A stretch of DNA of 5,328 nucleotides from an uncultured Elioraea sp. (GCA_937995555.1 CALKJX010000284.1:1-5328); one strand, 5' to 3'. Numbered from the stretch's first letter, positions 1 through 5,328 are shown. The notes: generated by a model not told the origin, from the sequence alone. Numbers and translations: made by a program.

Positions 1-781
1 GCAGGCGGTCGCCGAGGCGTGGCGCAACCTCACCGCGGTGGGCGCGCGCCCGCTCGCCATCACCGACAACATGAACTTCGGCAACCCGGAACGGCCGCGC
101 ATCATGGGCCAGTTCGCCGCGGCGGTGCGCGGCATGGCGGCCGCCTGCCGCGCGCTCGACTTCCCGGGCGTGTCCGGCAATGTCTCGCTGTACAACGAAA
201 CGGACGGCAGGCCGATCCTGCCCACCCCGGCGATCGGCGGCGTGGGCGTGCTCGAGGACGCCGCGCAGGCGGTCGGGCTCGCGCTCGCGCCGGGCCTCGA
301 CCTCGTGCTGATCGGCGCGACGGCCGGGCATCTCGGCCAGTCGCTGTGGCTGCGCGAGATCGCGGACCGCGAGGAGGGCGCGCCGCCGCCGGTCGATCTC
401 GCGGCAGAGCGCCGCAACGGCGATTTCGTCCGGCGGATGATCCTGGCGGGCCGCGTGCGCGCCTGCCACGACGTCGCGGATGGCGGGCTGCTGGTGGCGG
501 TAGCCGAGATGGCGATCGCCGGCGACGTCGGTGCGACCCTGCTGCCCGCCCCGGACCCGATCCCCGCGCACGCCTTCTGGTTCGGCGAGGATCAGGCGCG
601 CTACGTGCTCGCGGTGGCCGACGGCCGTGCGCTGATGGCCGAGGCCGCCGCCGCCGGGGTGCCCGCGGCGCTGCTCGGCCTCGCGGAAGGGACGGGTTTG
701 ACACTCACGGGGGCGTTCTCCATATCCGTCGGGCGGTTGAGGCAGGTCCACGCGTCGTGGCTGCCCGCATACATGGCCTGA
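1..781 (+). CDS. purL: PurL C-terminal part (FGAM synthase large/subunit II), 5'-truncated
   Basis: Phosphoribosylformylglycinamidine synthase, synthetase subunit, a cytosolic enzyme of de novo purine synthesis. It converts FGAR to FGAM with ATP, using ammonia delivered by the PurQ/PurS partners of the small-PurL type complex. The reading frame is open from base 2 and ends at TGA 779-781, leaving 259 residues. The visible part carries family signatures in order: an ITDNMNFGNPERP segment, the VSGNVSLYNET segment followed by PTPAIGGVG, HLGQS, and the CHDVADGGLLVAVAEMAI segment of the C-terminal AIRS-like domain, then FGEDQARYVLAV. The family is usually about 720-740 aa, so roughly the N-terminal two thirds lies outside the window. 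Window truncation, not damage, explains the missing start; no internal stop is seen. The downstream BolA gene begins 15 nt after the stop and its ribosome binding site overlaps the purL stop, which suggests cotranscription. Identification is firm. Confidence 0.95.
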   Translation, partial: QAVAEAWRNLTAVGARPLAITDNMNFGNPERPRIMGQFAAAVRGMAAACRALDFPGVSGNVSLYNETDGRPILPTPAIGGVGVLEDAAQAVGLALAPGLDLVLIGATAGHLGQSLWLREIADREEGAPPPVDLAAERRNGDFVRRMILAGRVRACHDVADGGLLVAVAEMAIAGDVGATLLPAPDPIPAHAFWFGEDQARYVLAVADGRALMAEAAAAGVPAALLGLAEGTGLTLTGAFSISVGRLRQVHASWLPAYMA

Positions 782-796
782 GGGGACGGACCGGCG

Positions 797-1033
797 ATGC
801 CGATGTCGGCGGCGGAGATCGAGGCGCTGATCAAGGCGGGCCTGCCGGACGCGCAGGTGACGGTCGAGGATCTGCGCGGCGACGGCGACCACTACGCCGC
901 CACCGTCGTCTCCGCCGCCTTCAGGGGCAAGACGCGCGTGCAGCAGCACCAGATGGTCTATGCCGCGCTCCAGGGCCGGATGGGCGGGGCGCTGCACGCC
1001 CTCGCGCTGCAAACGAGCCCGCCGCAGGACTGA
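797..1033 (+). CDS. bolA: BolA family protein (BolA_H type)
   Basis: A 78-aa BolA-like protein. Proteins of this family bind monothiol CGFS glutaredoxins and share a [2Fe-2S] cluster with them, acting in cytosolic iron-sulfur trafficking or iron sensing. Visible signature: DHYAATVVSAAFRGK, then VQQHQMVYAAL and LHALALQT. His32 sits in the variable loop where BolA_C proteins have Cys, so this is the BolA_H type; His67 is the conserved C-terminal ligand. The length is typical of the short, single-domain members. I chose ATG 797 because AGGGGA (781-786, overlapping the purL TGA) and GGA (788-790) lie at workable distances. ATG 803 (Met3) is an alternative that drops two residues. It lies between purL and a CGFS glutaredoxin, its predicted partner, in an order common in Alphaproteobacteria. 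The family is certain; which BolA paralogue it equals in other species is not. Confidence 0.93.
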   Translation: MPMSAAEIEALIKAGLPDAQVTVEDLRGDGDHYAATVVSAAFRGKTRVQQHQMVYAALQGRMGGALHALALQTSPPQD

Positions 1034-1049
1034 ACCACCACACGGGACC

Positions 1050-1054
1050 AGGAA
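1050..1054 (+). promoter_or_regulatory. Ribosome binding site of grxD
   Basis: AGGAA lies 8 nt before ATG 1063. It decides the start of the glutaredoxin gene, because that frame is open without a stop for more than 1 kb upstream through the purL and BolA genes, so frame length alone would give a false fused protein. Confidence 0.7.
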
Positions 1055-1062
1055 CCGAACCG

Positions 1063-1404
1063 ATGTCGAACCCCGTCTTCGAGCGCATCCAGGCCGACAT
1101 CACCGAGAACCCGGTGGTGCTGTTCATGAAGGGTACGCCGATGTTCCCGCAATGCGGGTTCTCGGCACGTGTCGTGCAGATCCTCATGCACCTGGGGGTG
1201 AAGTTCAAGGGCGTGAACGTGCTGGAGGACCCCGGCATCCGCGAGGGCATCAAGCAGTTCACCAACTGGCCGACGATTCCGCAGCTCTACGTGAAGGGCG
1301 AGTTCGTCGGCGGCTGCGACATCGTCACCGAAATGTTCCAGTCGGGCGAGCTTGTCGCGCTGCTCGACGAGAAGGGCGTCGAGCACAAGCCTGTGGCGGC
1401 GTGA
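1063..1404 (+). CDS. grxD: Monothiol glutaredoxin, Grx4/GrxD type (CGFS)
   Basis: A 113-aa single-domain monothiol glutaredoxin. Family members bind a glutathione-ligated [2Fe-2S] cluster, as homodimers or as heterodimers with BolA proteins, and transfer it to target proteins; they have little classical redox activity. Residues seen: Lys23 in the MKGTP segment, the active-site CGFS at 31-34 (Cys31 the cluster ligand), WPTIPQLYVKGEFVGGCD at 69-86 with the cis-Pro TIP at 71-73 and the GGCD glutathione-binding turn at 83-86. The length matches the family. ATG 1063 is preceded by AGGAA at 8 nt spacing and gives the expected N-terminus (MSNPVFERIQADITENPVVL). It follows the BolA gene by 29 nt, so the cluster-sharing pair is probably made from one message. 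It is the last gene before a convergent MFS gene. Identification is very secure. Confidence 0.96.
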   Translation: MSNPVFERIQADITENPVVLFMKGTPMFPQCGFSARVVQILMHLGVKFKGVNVLEDPGIREGIKQFTNWPTIPQLYVKGEFVGGCDIVTEMFQSGELVALLDEKGVEHKPVAA

Positions 1405-1430
1405 ACTCGGATCGTCGGACGGTGGACTTC

Positions 1431-1476
1431 GGCGGCCCGCTCACACGCGCAGGAGCGGTGCAGCATTCGCGCCGCC
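1431..1476. terminator. Possible bidirectional hairpin between convergent genes
   Basis: In the 76-nt gap between the grxD stop and the stop of the opposing MFS gene there is a nested inverted repeat. CCGCTC (1437-1442) pairs with GAGCGG (1453-1458) around a 10-nt loop, and outside it GGCGGC (1431-1436) can pair with GCCGCC (1471-1476). No run of T follows on either strand, so this is not a textbook intrinsic terminator. In such GC-rich DNA short repeats also occur by chance. Position is the main argument. Confidence 0.25.
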
Positions 1477-1480
1477 CCCC

Positions 1481-2722
1481 TCACTTTGCAGCCGCCGGCG
1501 TCACCCGGCGGCCAGCCCTCGTCCCCGATTGCGCCAATCCGGCGCAGAACAGCGACAGCACCAGAATCGTGGCGACCACCGGCAGCACGAGCTCCGGATG
1601 CCCGAGGTCGATCAGAAACCCGAGCGGCACCGGCATGACCGCGCTGCCGAGCGGCAATCCGGACGAGACGAAGCCGAACACCTTGCCGATCTGACCGGGC
1701 GGCGAGGCATCCTTCAGCATGATGTCGCGGGGCGTACGCGACGCCCCCATCGCCACGCCCCCCAGCAAGGCCACCACCGGCAGCATCAGCTCCGGCATCG
1801 GCATCACCCCGAGGGCGAGGATCATCGCCGCCGCGAACAGGGTCAGCACCATCACGAAGCCCATCAGGCTGCGCCTGGTCGCATCCACGACCCAGCCGCC
1901 CACCAGCGTGCCGCCCGTCGCGCCGACCATGTAGCCGGTCAGCACCATCGAGGCGACCGCCATCGGCGTGCCCCGGAGCTGGCCGAGCACGGTGATCACG
2001 AAGGCCTGGATCCCCGATCCGGCCATCGAGGAGAGCAGGAAGAAGCCGAAGAACAGAAGGATGGGGCGGGAGAGCAGCAACTCGCGTCCATTCGGCCCGG
2101 TCTCGCTGGCCCTGGGCTTCGCCTGGTCGCGCAGGATCCGGCTCTGCACGAGGATGGCCGCGATCACCGGCACGCCCAGCAGCCCCACGATCAGCAGCGA
2201 TGCCCGCCAGCCCACCACGGCGGCCAGCACCGCGATCACCGGGGGCGCGAGCGCGAACCCCAGATTGCCGGTGAAGGTGTGCATCGCGAAGGCGCGCCCC
2301 ATGCGGGACTTGTCGATCGAGCCCGCGAGGATCGCGTAGTCGGCAGGGTGGATCACCGAATTGCCGACGCCGGACAGGACGGCGAGCACCCAGATCGCCC
2401 AGATCCCCGGCGCGCCGGCCATGGCCGAGATCGACAGCGCCATCAGCAGCGTGCCCCCGACCAGGAAGGGGCGCGCGCCGTGCCTGTCCACCGCGAAGCC
2501 GACCGGCGTCTGCAACAGGGCCGTGGTGCCCGACATCAGCGCGACCGCAAGCCCGAGCTCGGCGAAGGAGGCGTCGAACTCCGCGCGCCAGGACAGGAAC
2601 AGGGGCGGCAGGCACAGCATGTAGAAATGCGACAGGAAATGGCCGGTCCCGATCAGCGCGATGATCCGGACGTCGTGGCCCACCCCGGACGTGACGGCGG
2701 TCTCGACGGGGTGTGCGGGCAT
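1481..2722 (-). CDS. MFS transporter, Fsr-like, probable exporter
   Basis: A 413-aa inner-membrane protein of the major facilitator superfamily with about twelve hydrophobic segments in two halves and a charged central loop around residues 196-215. Motif A of the superfamily is present between helices 2 and 3 (G75FAVD79RHGARP), with a weaker copy in the second half (GGWVVDATRR, 275-284). The opening segment GHFLSHFYMLCLPPLF (27-42) and HPADYAILAG (125-134) after helix 4 recall the fosmidomycin-resistance (Fsr) group; substrate cannot be inferred. The halves show an internal echo: residues 125-154 resemble 329-358 in layout. Start: ATG at 2722 has AGGA eight bases upstream and a candidate -35 just beyond; the frame stays open to 2929, and ATG 2803 is a possible longer start, but the added residues are Arg/Pro-rich and not MFS-like. 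The gene is convergent with grxD and divergent from the XRE gene, so it is probably a single-gene unit. Confidence 0.9.
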   Translation of the reverse strand: MPAHPVETAVTSGVGHDVRIIALIGTGHFLSHFYMLCLPPLFLSWRAEFDASFAELGLAVALMSGTTALLQTPVGFAVDRHGARPFLVGGTLLMALSISAMAGAPGIWAIWVLAVLSGVGNSVIHPADYAILAGSIDKSRMGRAFAMHTFTGNLGFALAPPVIAVLAAVVGWRASLLIVGLLGVPVIAAILVQSRILRDQAKPRASETGPNGRELLLSRPILLFFGFFLLSSMAGSGIQAFVITVLGQLRGTPMAVASMVLTGYMVGATGGTLVGGWVVDATRRSLMGFVMVLTLFAAAMILALGVMPMPELMLPVVALLGGVAMGASRTPRDIMLKDASPPGQIGKVFGFVSSGLPLGSAVMPVPLGFLIDLGHPELVLPVVATILVLSLFCAGLAQSGTRAGRRVTPAAAK

Positions 2723-2730
2723 GTCGGATG

Positions 2731-2734
2731 TCCT
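2731..2734 (-). promoter_or_regulatory. Ribosome binding site of the MFS gene
   Basis: On the minus strand AGGA stands 8 nt before the ATG at 2722. It favours this start over ATG 2803, whose upstream sequence (GGGCGAGCGGCGCCGTC) has no good Shine-Dalgarno match. Confidence 0.6.
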
Positions 2735-2750
2735 GGGCAGCCTCGCGGTC

Positions 2751-2779
2751 ACGCTGATCCCGCGCGGTGTTCGCGTCAA
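2751..2779 (-). promoter_or_regulatory. Candidate promoter of the MFS gene
   Basis: On the minus strand TTGACG (2779-2774) matches five of six bases of the sigma-70 -35 consensus. Seventeen bases on is CAGCGT (2756-2751), a poor -10. Transcription starting a few bases further on would give a short leader before ATG 2722, and it would exclude the longer start at 2803. The weak -10 keeps this tentative. Confidence 0.3.
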
Positions 2780-2862
2780 TGTCGGGATCGAAGGCGCGGC
2801 CATGACGGCGCCGCTCGCCCGAGCCTGCGAGCGACTGATCCGCAAGGCGAGAGATCGATCTC

Positions 2863-2912
2863 CGCTGGCGCGGGATTGCCCGAGCTCAGCGGGGTAGGCT
2901 GAGACGCCAGCG
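2863..2912. repeat. Nested inverted repeats in the divergent intergenic region
   Basis: An outer perfect 8-bp inverted repeat, CGCTGGCG (2863-2870) and CGCCAGCG (2905-2912), encloses an inner one, CTCAGC (2885-2890) and GCTGAG (2898-2903), with a 7-nt loop. Just beyond, GCGCC (2910-2914) and GGCGC (2920-2924) could form a competing small hairpin. No T-tract follows. It could be an old terminator, a protein-binding site between the two divergent genes, or chance. Confidence 0.35.
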
Positions 2913-2945
2913 CCCAGATGGCGCCGCAAGCAGCAAGAAAGACGC

Positions 2946-2980
2946 TTGAGATATCAGAAGTGCCGTGTGAAACTGAAACT
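2946..2980 (+). promoter_or_regulatory. Candidate promoter of the XRE gene with tandem GAAACT
   Basis: TTGAGA (2946-2951) resembles a -35 box. After a 17-nt spacer comes GAAACT (2969-2974), a weak -10 preceded by TG one base away, as in extended -10 promoters. GAAACT is immediately repeated at 2975-2980. The stretch 2941-3000 has only 29 G/C of 60, far below the flanking coding DNA, as expected of a promoter. The tandem repeat across the possible start site could be an operator for the downstream regulator; that is inference. Confidence 0.3.
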
Positions 2981-3013
2981 CTGAACCAGCTTGTCGTCTG
3001 ACTGCGGGGGCCG

Positions 3014-3310
3014 GTGATCACGCCATCCCAGTTGCGCGCCGCGCGGGCGCTGCTCGGCATCGACCAACGCCAGCTCGCCGAGCTGTCGGGCCTGTCGGTG
3101 CCGACCATCCAGCGCATGGAGGCATCCGGCACCGGGGCCATCCGCGGCAATGTCGACTCGCTGATGAAGCTGGTCGCAGCCCTCGACGCGGCAGGCATCG
3201 ACCTGATCGGCGAGGGCGCGGTGAGCGTCGGCGGCGGTCGCGGGGTTAGGCTGCGCGCGGCGCAGCCGACGCGGGCTCGATCGGATCGCGCGGGTCCGGA
3301 CGCGCCATGA
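3014..3310 (+). CDS. Small XRE-family helix-turn-helix regulator
   Basis: A 98-aa DNA-binding protein of the Cro/C1 (XRE) type. The helix-turn-helix lies at residues 17-37: DQRQLAELSGLSVPTIQRMEA, with recognition helix about 28-37. Helix 1 is SQLRAARALLG (5-15), and residues 43-65 (IRGNVDSLMKLVAALDAAGIDLI) complete the compact domain. Such one-domain proteins, beginning MITPxQLRAARALL and ending near GGGRGVRLR, are common in Alphaproteobacteria and mostly uncharacterised. Here the match ends at about residue 81, and 17 further Ala/Arg/Pro-rich residues follow, possibly non-conserved read-on. The start is GTG 3014, preceded by GGGGG (3006-3010); an in-frame TGA at 2999 limits any extension, and the next ATG is within the HTH. 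hyfB starts 46 nt downstream on the same strand, so it may be cotranscribed with, and perhaps control, the hydrogenase-like operon. It has no ligand or partner domain, so the signal it senses is unknown. Confidence 0.87.
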   Translation: MITPSQLRAARALLGIDQRQLAELSGLSVPTIQRMEASGTGAIRGNVDSLMKLVAALDAAGIDLIGEGAVSVGGGRGVRLRAAQPTRARSDRAGPDAP

Positions 3311-3356
3311 CGGGGCCTGACCGCATGCGGGCCCAGCCCTAGGACCGGCGCCGGGG

Positions 3357-5328
3357 ATGTCCGTCCAGATCGCCCTGTGGTCGGTGGCTGCCCTGCTCGC
3401 AACGGCGATCGCGGGCGTGGCGCGGGCGCGCGCTGACGAGGGACGCGTGCTCGTCTACGGCGCCTCTCTCGCGGTGTGCGGGGTCGCGGTCCTGTCCGCG
3501 CTCATCCACCTGCCGGCTGCGGGCGGGCAGGCAGCCACCCTCGCGCTGCCCCTCGGCATCCCCTGGATCGGCGCGCGCTTCCGCATCGACGCGCTTGCCG
3601 CATTCTTCCTTGTCGTCATCAATCTCGGCGCCGCCGCGGCGAGCCTCTATGGCATCGGCTACGGCCGACACGAGGAGGCGCCGCAGCGCGTGCTGCCGTT
3701 CTTTCCGGCCTTTCTCGCCGGCATGAACCTCGTGGTGCTGGCGGATGACGCCTTCACCTTCCTGCTGTCCTGGGAGTTCATGTCGCTGGCGTCCTGGGCG
3801 CTGGTGATGGCGCATCACCGCGCCGAGGAGAACGCCCGCGCCGGCTACATCTACTTGGTCATGGCGAGCTTCGGCACATTGGCGCTGCTGCTCGCCTTCG
3901 GCCTGCTCGCCGGGGCAGAGGGCGGCTACACCTTCGCGGCAATGCGCGCGGCCACCCACGCGCCCTGGGTGATGCCGGTCGCGCTGGCGCTGCTGCTGCT
4001 CGGTGCGGGCTCCAAGGCCGGCCTGGTGCCGCTGCATGTCTGGCTGCCGCTCGCCCATCCGGCGGCGCCCAGCCATGTCTCGGCGCTGATGAGCGGCGTG
4101 ATGACCAAGGTCGCGGTGTACGGTTTCATCCGCGTCGTCTTCGACCTGATCGCCGCACCCTCCTGGTGGGCAGGCATGATCCTGCTGTTCCTCGGCGGCG
4201 CCACCGCCCTGCTCGGCATCCTGCACGCGCTGATGGAGCGGGACCTCAAGCGCCTGCTCGCCTATTCCACGATCGAGAACATCGGCGTCATCTTCGTCAA
4301 TCTCGGGCTCGCGCTCGCGTTCCAGGCGAACGGCTTCGCTGCGGCGGCCGCGCTGGCGCTCACCGCGGCGCTGTTCCACGTGCTCAACCATTCGCTGTTC
4401 AAGAGCCTGCTCTTCTTCGGCGCCGGCGCGGTGCTGAGTGCAACCGGCACGCGCGACATGGACCGCCTCGGTGGGTTGATCCACCGCATGCCGGCGACCG
4501 GCTTCACCTTCCTGGTCGGCTGCGTGGCGATCTCGGCGCTGCCGCCGCTCAACGGGTTCGTCTCGGAGTGGCTGACCTTCCAGGCGATACTGTTGAGTCC
4601 CGAGCTGCCGCAATGGGGCCTCAAGGTCATGGTGCCGGCGGTGGGCGCGGTGCTGGCGCTTTCGGCCGCGCTGGTCGCGTCCTGTTTCGTCAAGGCGTTC
4701 GGCGTCACCTTCCTGGGCCGGGCGCGGTCCGAGGTGTGCAACGCGGCACGTGAGGTCGATCGGATCTCGCTCATCGCCATGGGCCTCTTCGCGACGCTGT
4801 GTCTCCTGTTCGGCATTCTGCCCGGCGTGATGATCGATGCGTTGGCGCCGTCCGTCGCATCGCTGCTCGGCGCGCGCATGCCGGTGCAGATGCATGTGCC
4901 ATGGCTGTCGATCGTGCCGATCGCCGAGAGCCGCAGTTCGTACAACGGCCTGCTGGTGTTCGCGTTCATCGCGATCTCCGCCCTGCTTGCGGTGCTGGTG
5001 ATCCACCGCTTCGCTTCGCGTGCGCTGCGTCGCGCACCGGCCTGGGATTGCGGCTTTCCGGATCCGAGCCCGGCCGCCCAGTACACGGCCGCGAGCTTCG
5101 CCCAGCCGATGCGTCGTGTCTTCGGCGCCGTCGCGTTCCGCGCCCGCGAAAAGGTTCTGATGCCGCCGCCCGGCAGCATCGCGCCGGCGCGCCTCGATAT
5201 CGCGCAGCGCGACCTCGTCTGGGACGGCATCTACGCGCCCCTCGCGCGCGCGATCGGCGTCGTGAGCCAGCGGCTCAATGTGCTGCAGTTCCTGACCATC
5301 CGGCGCTATCTGAGCCTGGTCTTCCTGG
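3357..5328 (+). CDS. hyfB: Hydrogenase-4 component B-like proton antiporter subunit, 3' end cut
   Basis: Large polytopic inner-membrane subunit (HyfB/HycC, NuoL/MrpA-like family) of a group 4 energy-converting hydrogenase-like complex; such subunits couple electron transfer to proton or sodium movement. 657 codons run uninterrupted from ATG 3357 to the window end. The proton_antipo_M core is clear: Glu140 in LLSWEFMSLASW, Lys220 in GAGSKAGLVPLHVWLPLAHPA, Lys251 in SGVMTKVAVYG, the broken-helix residues His341, His345 and Lys349 (FHVLNHSLFKSLLFFGAGAV), and Glu404 in PPLNGFVSEW, where NuoM also has Glu and NuoL has Lys. The tail AWDCGF (562-567) then QYTAASFAQPMRRVFG is typical of HyfB and separates it from NuoL and MrpA. 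HyfB proteins are about 670 aa, so only the last helix is probably missing. No other in-frame start exists after the TGA at 3318. The ribosome binding site is weak: AGGA at 3341-3344 is 12 nt away, and GGGG abuts the ATG. The catalytic subunits are outside the window. Confidence 0.93.
   Translation, partial: MSVQIALWSVAALLATAIAGVARARADEGRVLVYGASLAVCGVAVLSALIHLPAAGGQAATLALPLGIPWIGARFRIDALAAFFLVVINLGAAAASLYGIGYGRHEEAPQRVLPFFPAFLAGMNLVVLADDAFTFLLSWEFMSLASWALVMAHHRAEENARAGYIYLVMASFGTLALLLAFGLLAGAEGGYTFAAMRAATHAPWVMPVALALLLLGAGSKAGLVPLHVWLPLAHPAAPSHVSALMSGVMTKVAVYGFIRVVFDLIAAPSWWAGMILLFLGGATALLGILHALMERDLKRLLAYSTIENIGVIFVNLGLALAFQANGFAAAAALALTAALFHVLNHSLFKSLLFFGAGAVLSATGTRDMDRLGGLIHRMPATGFTFLVGCVAISALPPLNGFVSEWLTFQAILLSPELPQWGLKVMVPAVGAVLALSAALVASCFVKAFGVTFLGRARSEVCNAAREVDRISLIAMGLFATLCLLFGILPGVMIDALAPSVASLLGARMPVQMHVPWLSIVPIAESRSSYNGLLVFAFIAISALLAVLVIHRFASRALRRAPAWDCGFPDPSPAAQYTAASFAQPMRRVFGAVAFRAREKVLMPPPGSIAPARLDIAQRDLVWDGIYAPLARAIGVVSQRLNVLQFLTIRRYLSLVFL

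Larger units (their letters stand above)
2721..2897 (+). pseudogene. Possible remnant of a short-chain dehydrogenase C-terminal region
   Basis: The + strand translation here, ending at TAG 2895-2897, contains LAVTLIPRGVRVNVGIEG followed by AAMTAPLARAC and, further on, DRSPLAR. This resembles the part of short-chain dehydrogenases (SDR) after the catalytic Tyr-Lys helix, where members typically read LAxELxPRGIRVNxxxPG, then a Thr, and later a PLGR-like element. The Gly-rich cofactor motif and the YxxxK catalytic motif are absent, since upstream sequence is the opposite-strand MFS gene. The usual C-terminal GxxxxVDGG segment is also missing. If real, it is a broken fragment of about 57 residues. 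Codon third positions are mostly G/C (26 of the first 30 codons after the ATG), but the minus-strand frame upstream of the MFS start shares the same third positions, so this does not discriminate. Chance resemblance in GC-rich DNA is a serious alternative. Confidence 0.25.

Noticed and set aside
102..704. A 200-codon - strand frame opposite purL
   Set aside because: Extremely Arg/Pro-rich and fully overlapped by conserved purL sequence.
19..1404. A single 461-codon + strand frame ending as the glutaredoxin
   Set aside because: Only the last 113 codons look like protein; before 1063 the frame is out of phase with purL and BolA and is Arg/Gly/Pro/Ala-rich, typical of a GC-rich shadow. It is not a fusion protein.
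1287..2615. A 442-codon - strand frame overlapping grxD and the MFS gene
   Set aside because: It overlaps two well-identified genes in another frame and has Arg/Gly/Ala-rich shadow composition.
1352..2902. A 516-codon + strand frame across the MFS gene
   Set aside because: It is the hydrophilic His/Arg/Gln-rich complement of a membrane transporter gene and crosses a gene boundary; no domain is seen.
2723..2929. A 69-residue N-terminal extension of the MFS protein
   Set aside because: It adds Arg/Ser/Pro-rich sequence with no transporter character, while ATG 2722 has a good ribosome binding site and a plausible short N-terminus. It is kept only as an alternative.
3339..5006. A 555-codon - strand frame opposite hyfB
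   Set aside because: Composition is dominated by Arg, Gln, Glu, His and Asp with no recognisable domain, as expected from the complement of a hydrophobic membrane protein gene. hyfB on the + strand explains the region.
4262..5230. A 322-codon - strand frame in the right part
   Set aside because: It is another shadow of hyfB, Ser/Arg/Ala-rich with no domain.
1..5328. RNA genes, CRISPR, insertion sequence or attachment sites
   Set aside because: No tRNA-like cloverleaf, rRNA segment, regularly spaced repeats, transposase frame or long terminal inverted repeats were found on reading through.

Overview
The window is GC-rich DNA from what looks like an alphaproteobacterium. The gene order purL - BolA-family gene - monothiol glutaredoxin is characteristic of that class. 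The small XRE regulator with the N-terminus MITPSQLRAARALLGIDQRQ and the HyfB-type antiporter subunit would fit a Rhodospirillales-like member, but that finer placement is inference. Five complete or nearly complete genes and one 5'-truncated gene are visible. There is no rRNA, tRNA, CRISPR array, insertion sequence or phage gene.

Left part (1-1404, + strand): the 3' end of purL (purine synthesis, last 259 codons), then after 15 nt a 78-aa BolA_H-type protein, then after 29 nt a 113-aa CGFS monothiol glutaredoxin. The last two are expected to form a [2Fe-2S]-bridged pair in iron-sulfur/iron homeostasis. The tight spacing suggests one transcript.

Middle (1405-2722): a short convergent intergenic region with a weak possible hairpin, then a 413-aa major facilitator superfamily exporter on the - strand, related in style to the Fsr (fosmidomycin-resistance-like) group; its substrate is unknown.

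Divergent region (2723-3013, 291 nt): no convincing intact gene. It holds a candidate promoter and ribosome binding site for the MFS gene, a + strand stretch whose translation resembles the C-terminal part of a short-chain dehydrogenase (possible remnant), nested inverted repeats, and a lower-GC stretch (29 G/C of 60 at 2941-3000) with a possible promoter containing a tandem GAAACT repeat.

Right part (3014-5328, + strand): a 98-aa XRE-type DNA-binding protein starting at GTG, then after 46 nt hyfB, the large membrane antiporter-like subunit of a hydrogenase-4 / group 4 energy-converting hydrogenase-like complex. hyfB runs off the window end after 657 codons, probably close to its natural end. 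The catalytic subunits would be expected downstream but are not in view, so it is open whether this is a true [NiFe]-hydrogenase or a hydrogenase-related (Ehr-like) complex. The regulator placed directly in front suggests, but does not prove, local control of that operon. I see no clear evidence of a wholly undescribed system; the most interesting places are the XRE-hyfB junction and the 2723-3013 region.
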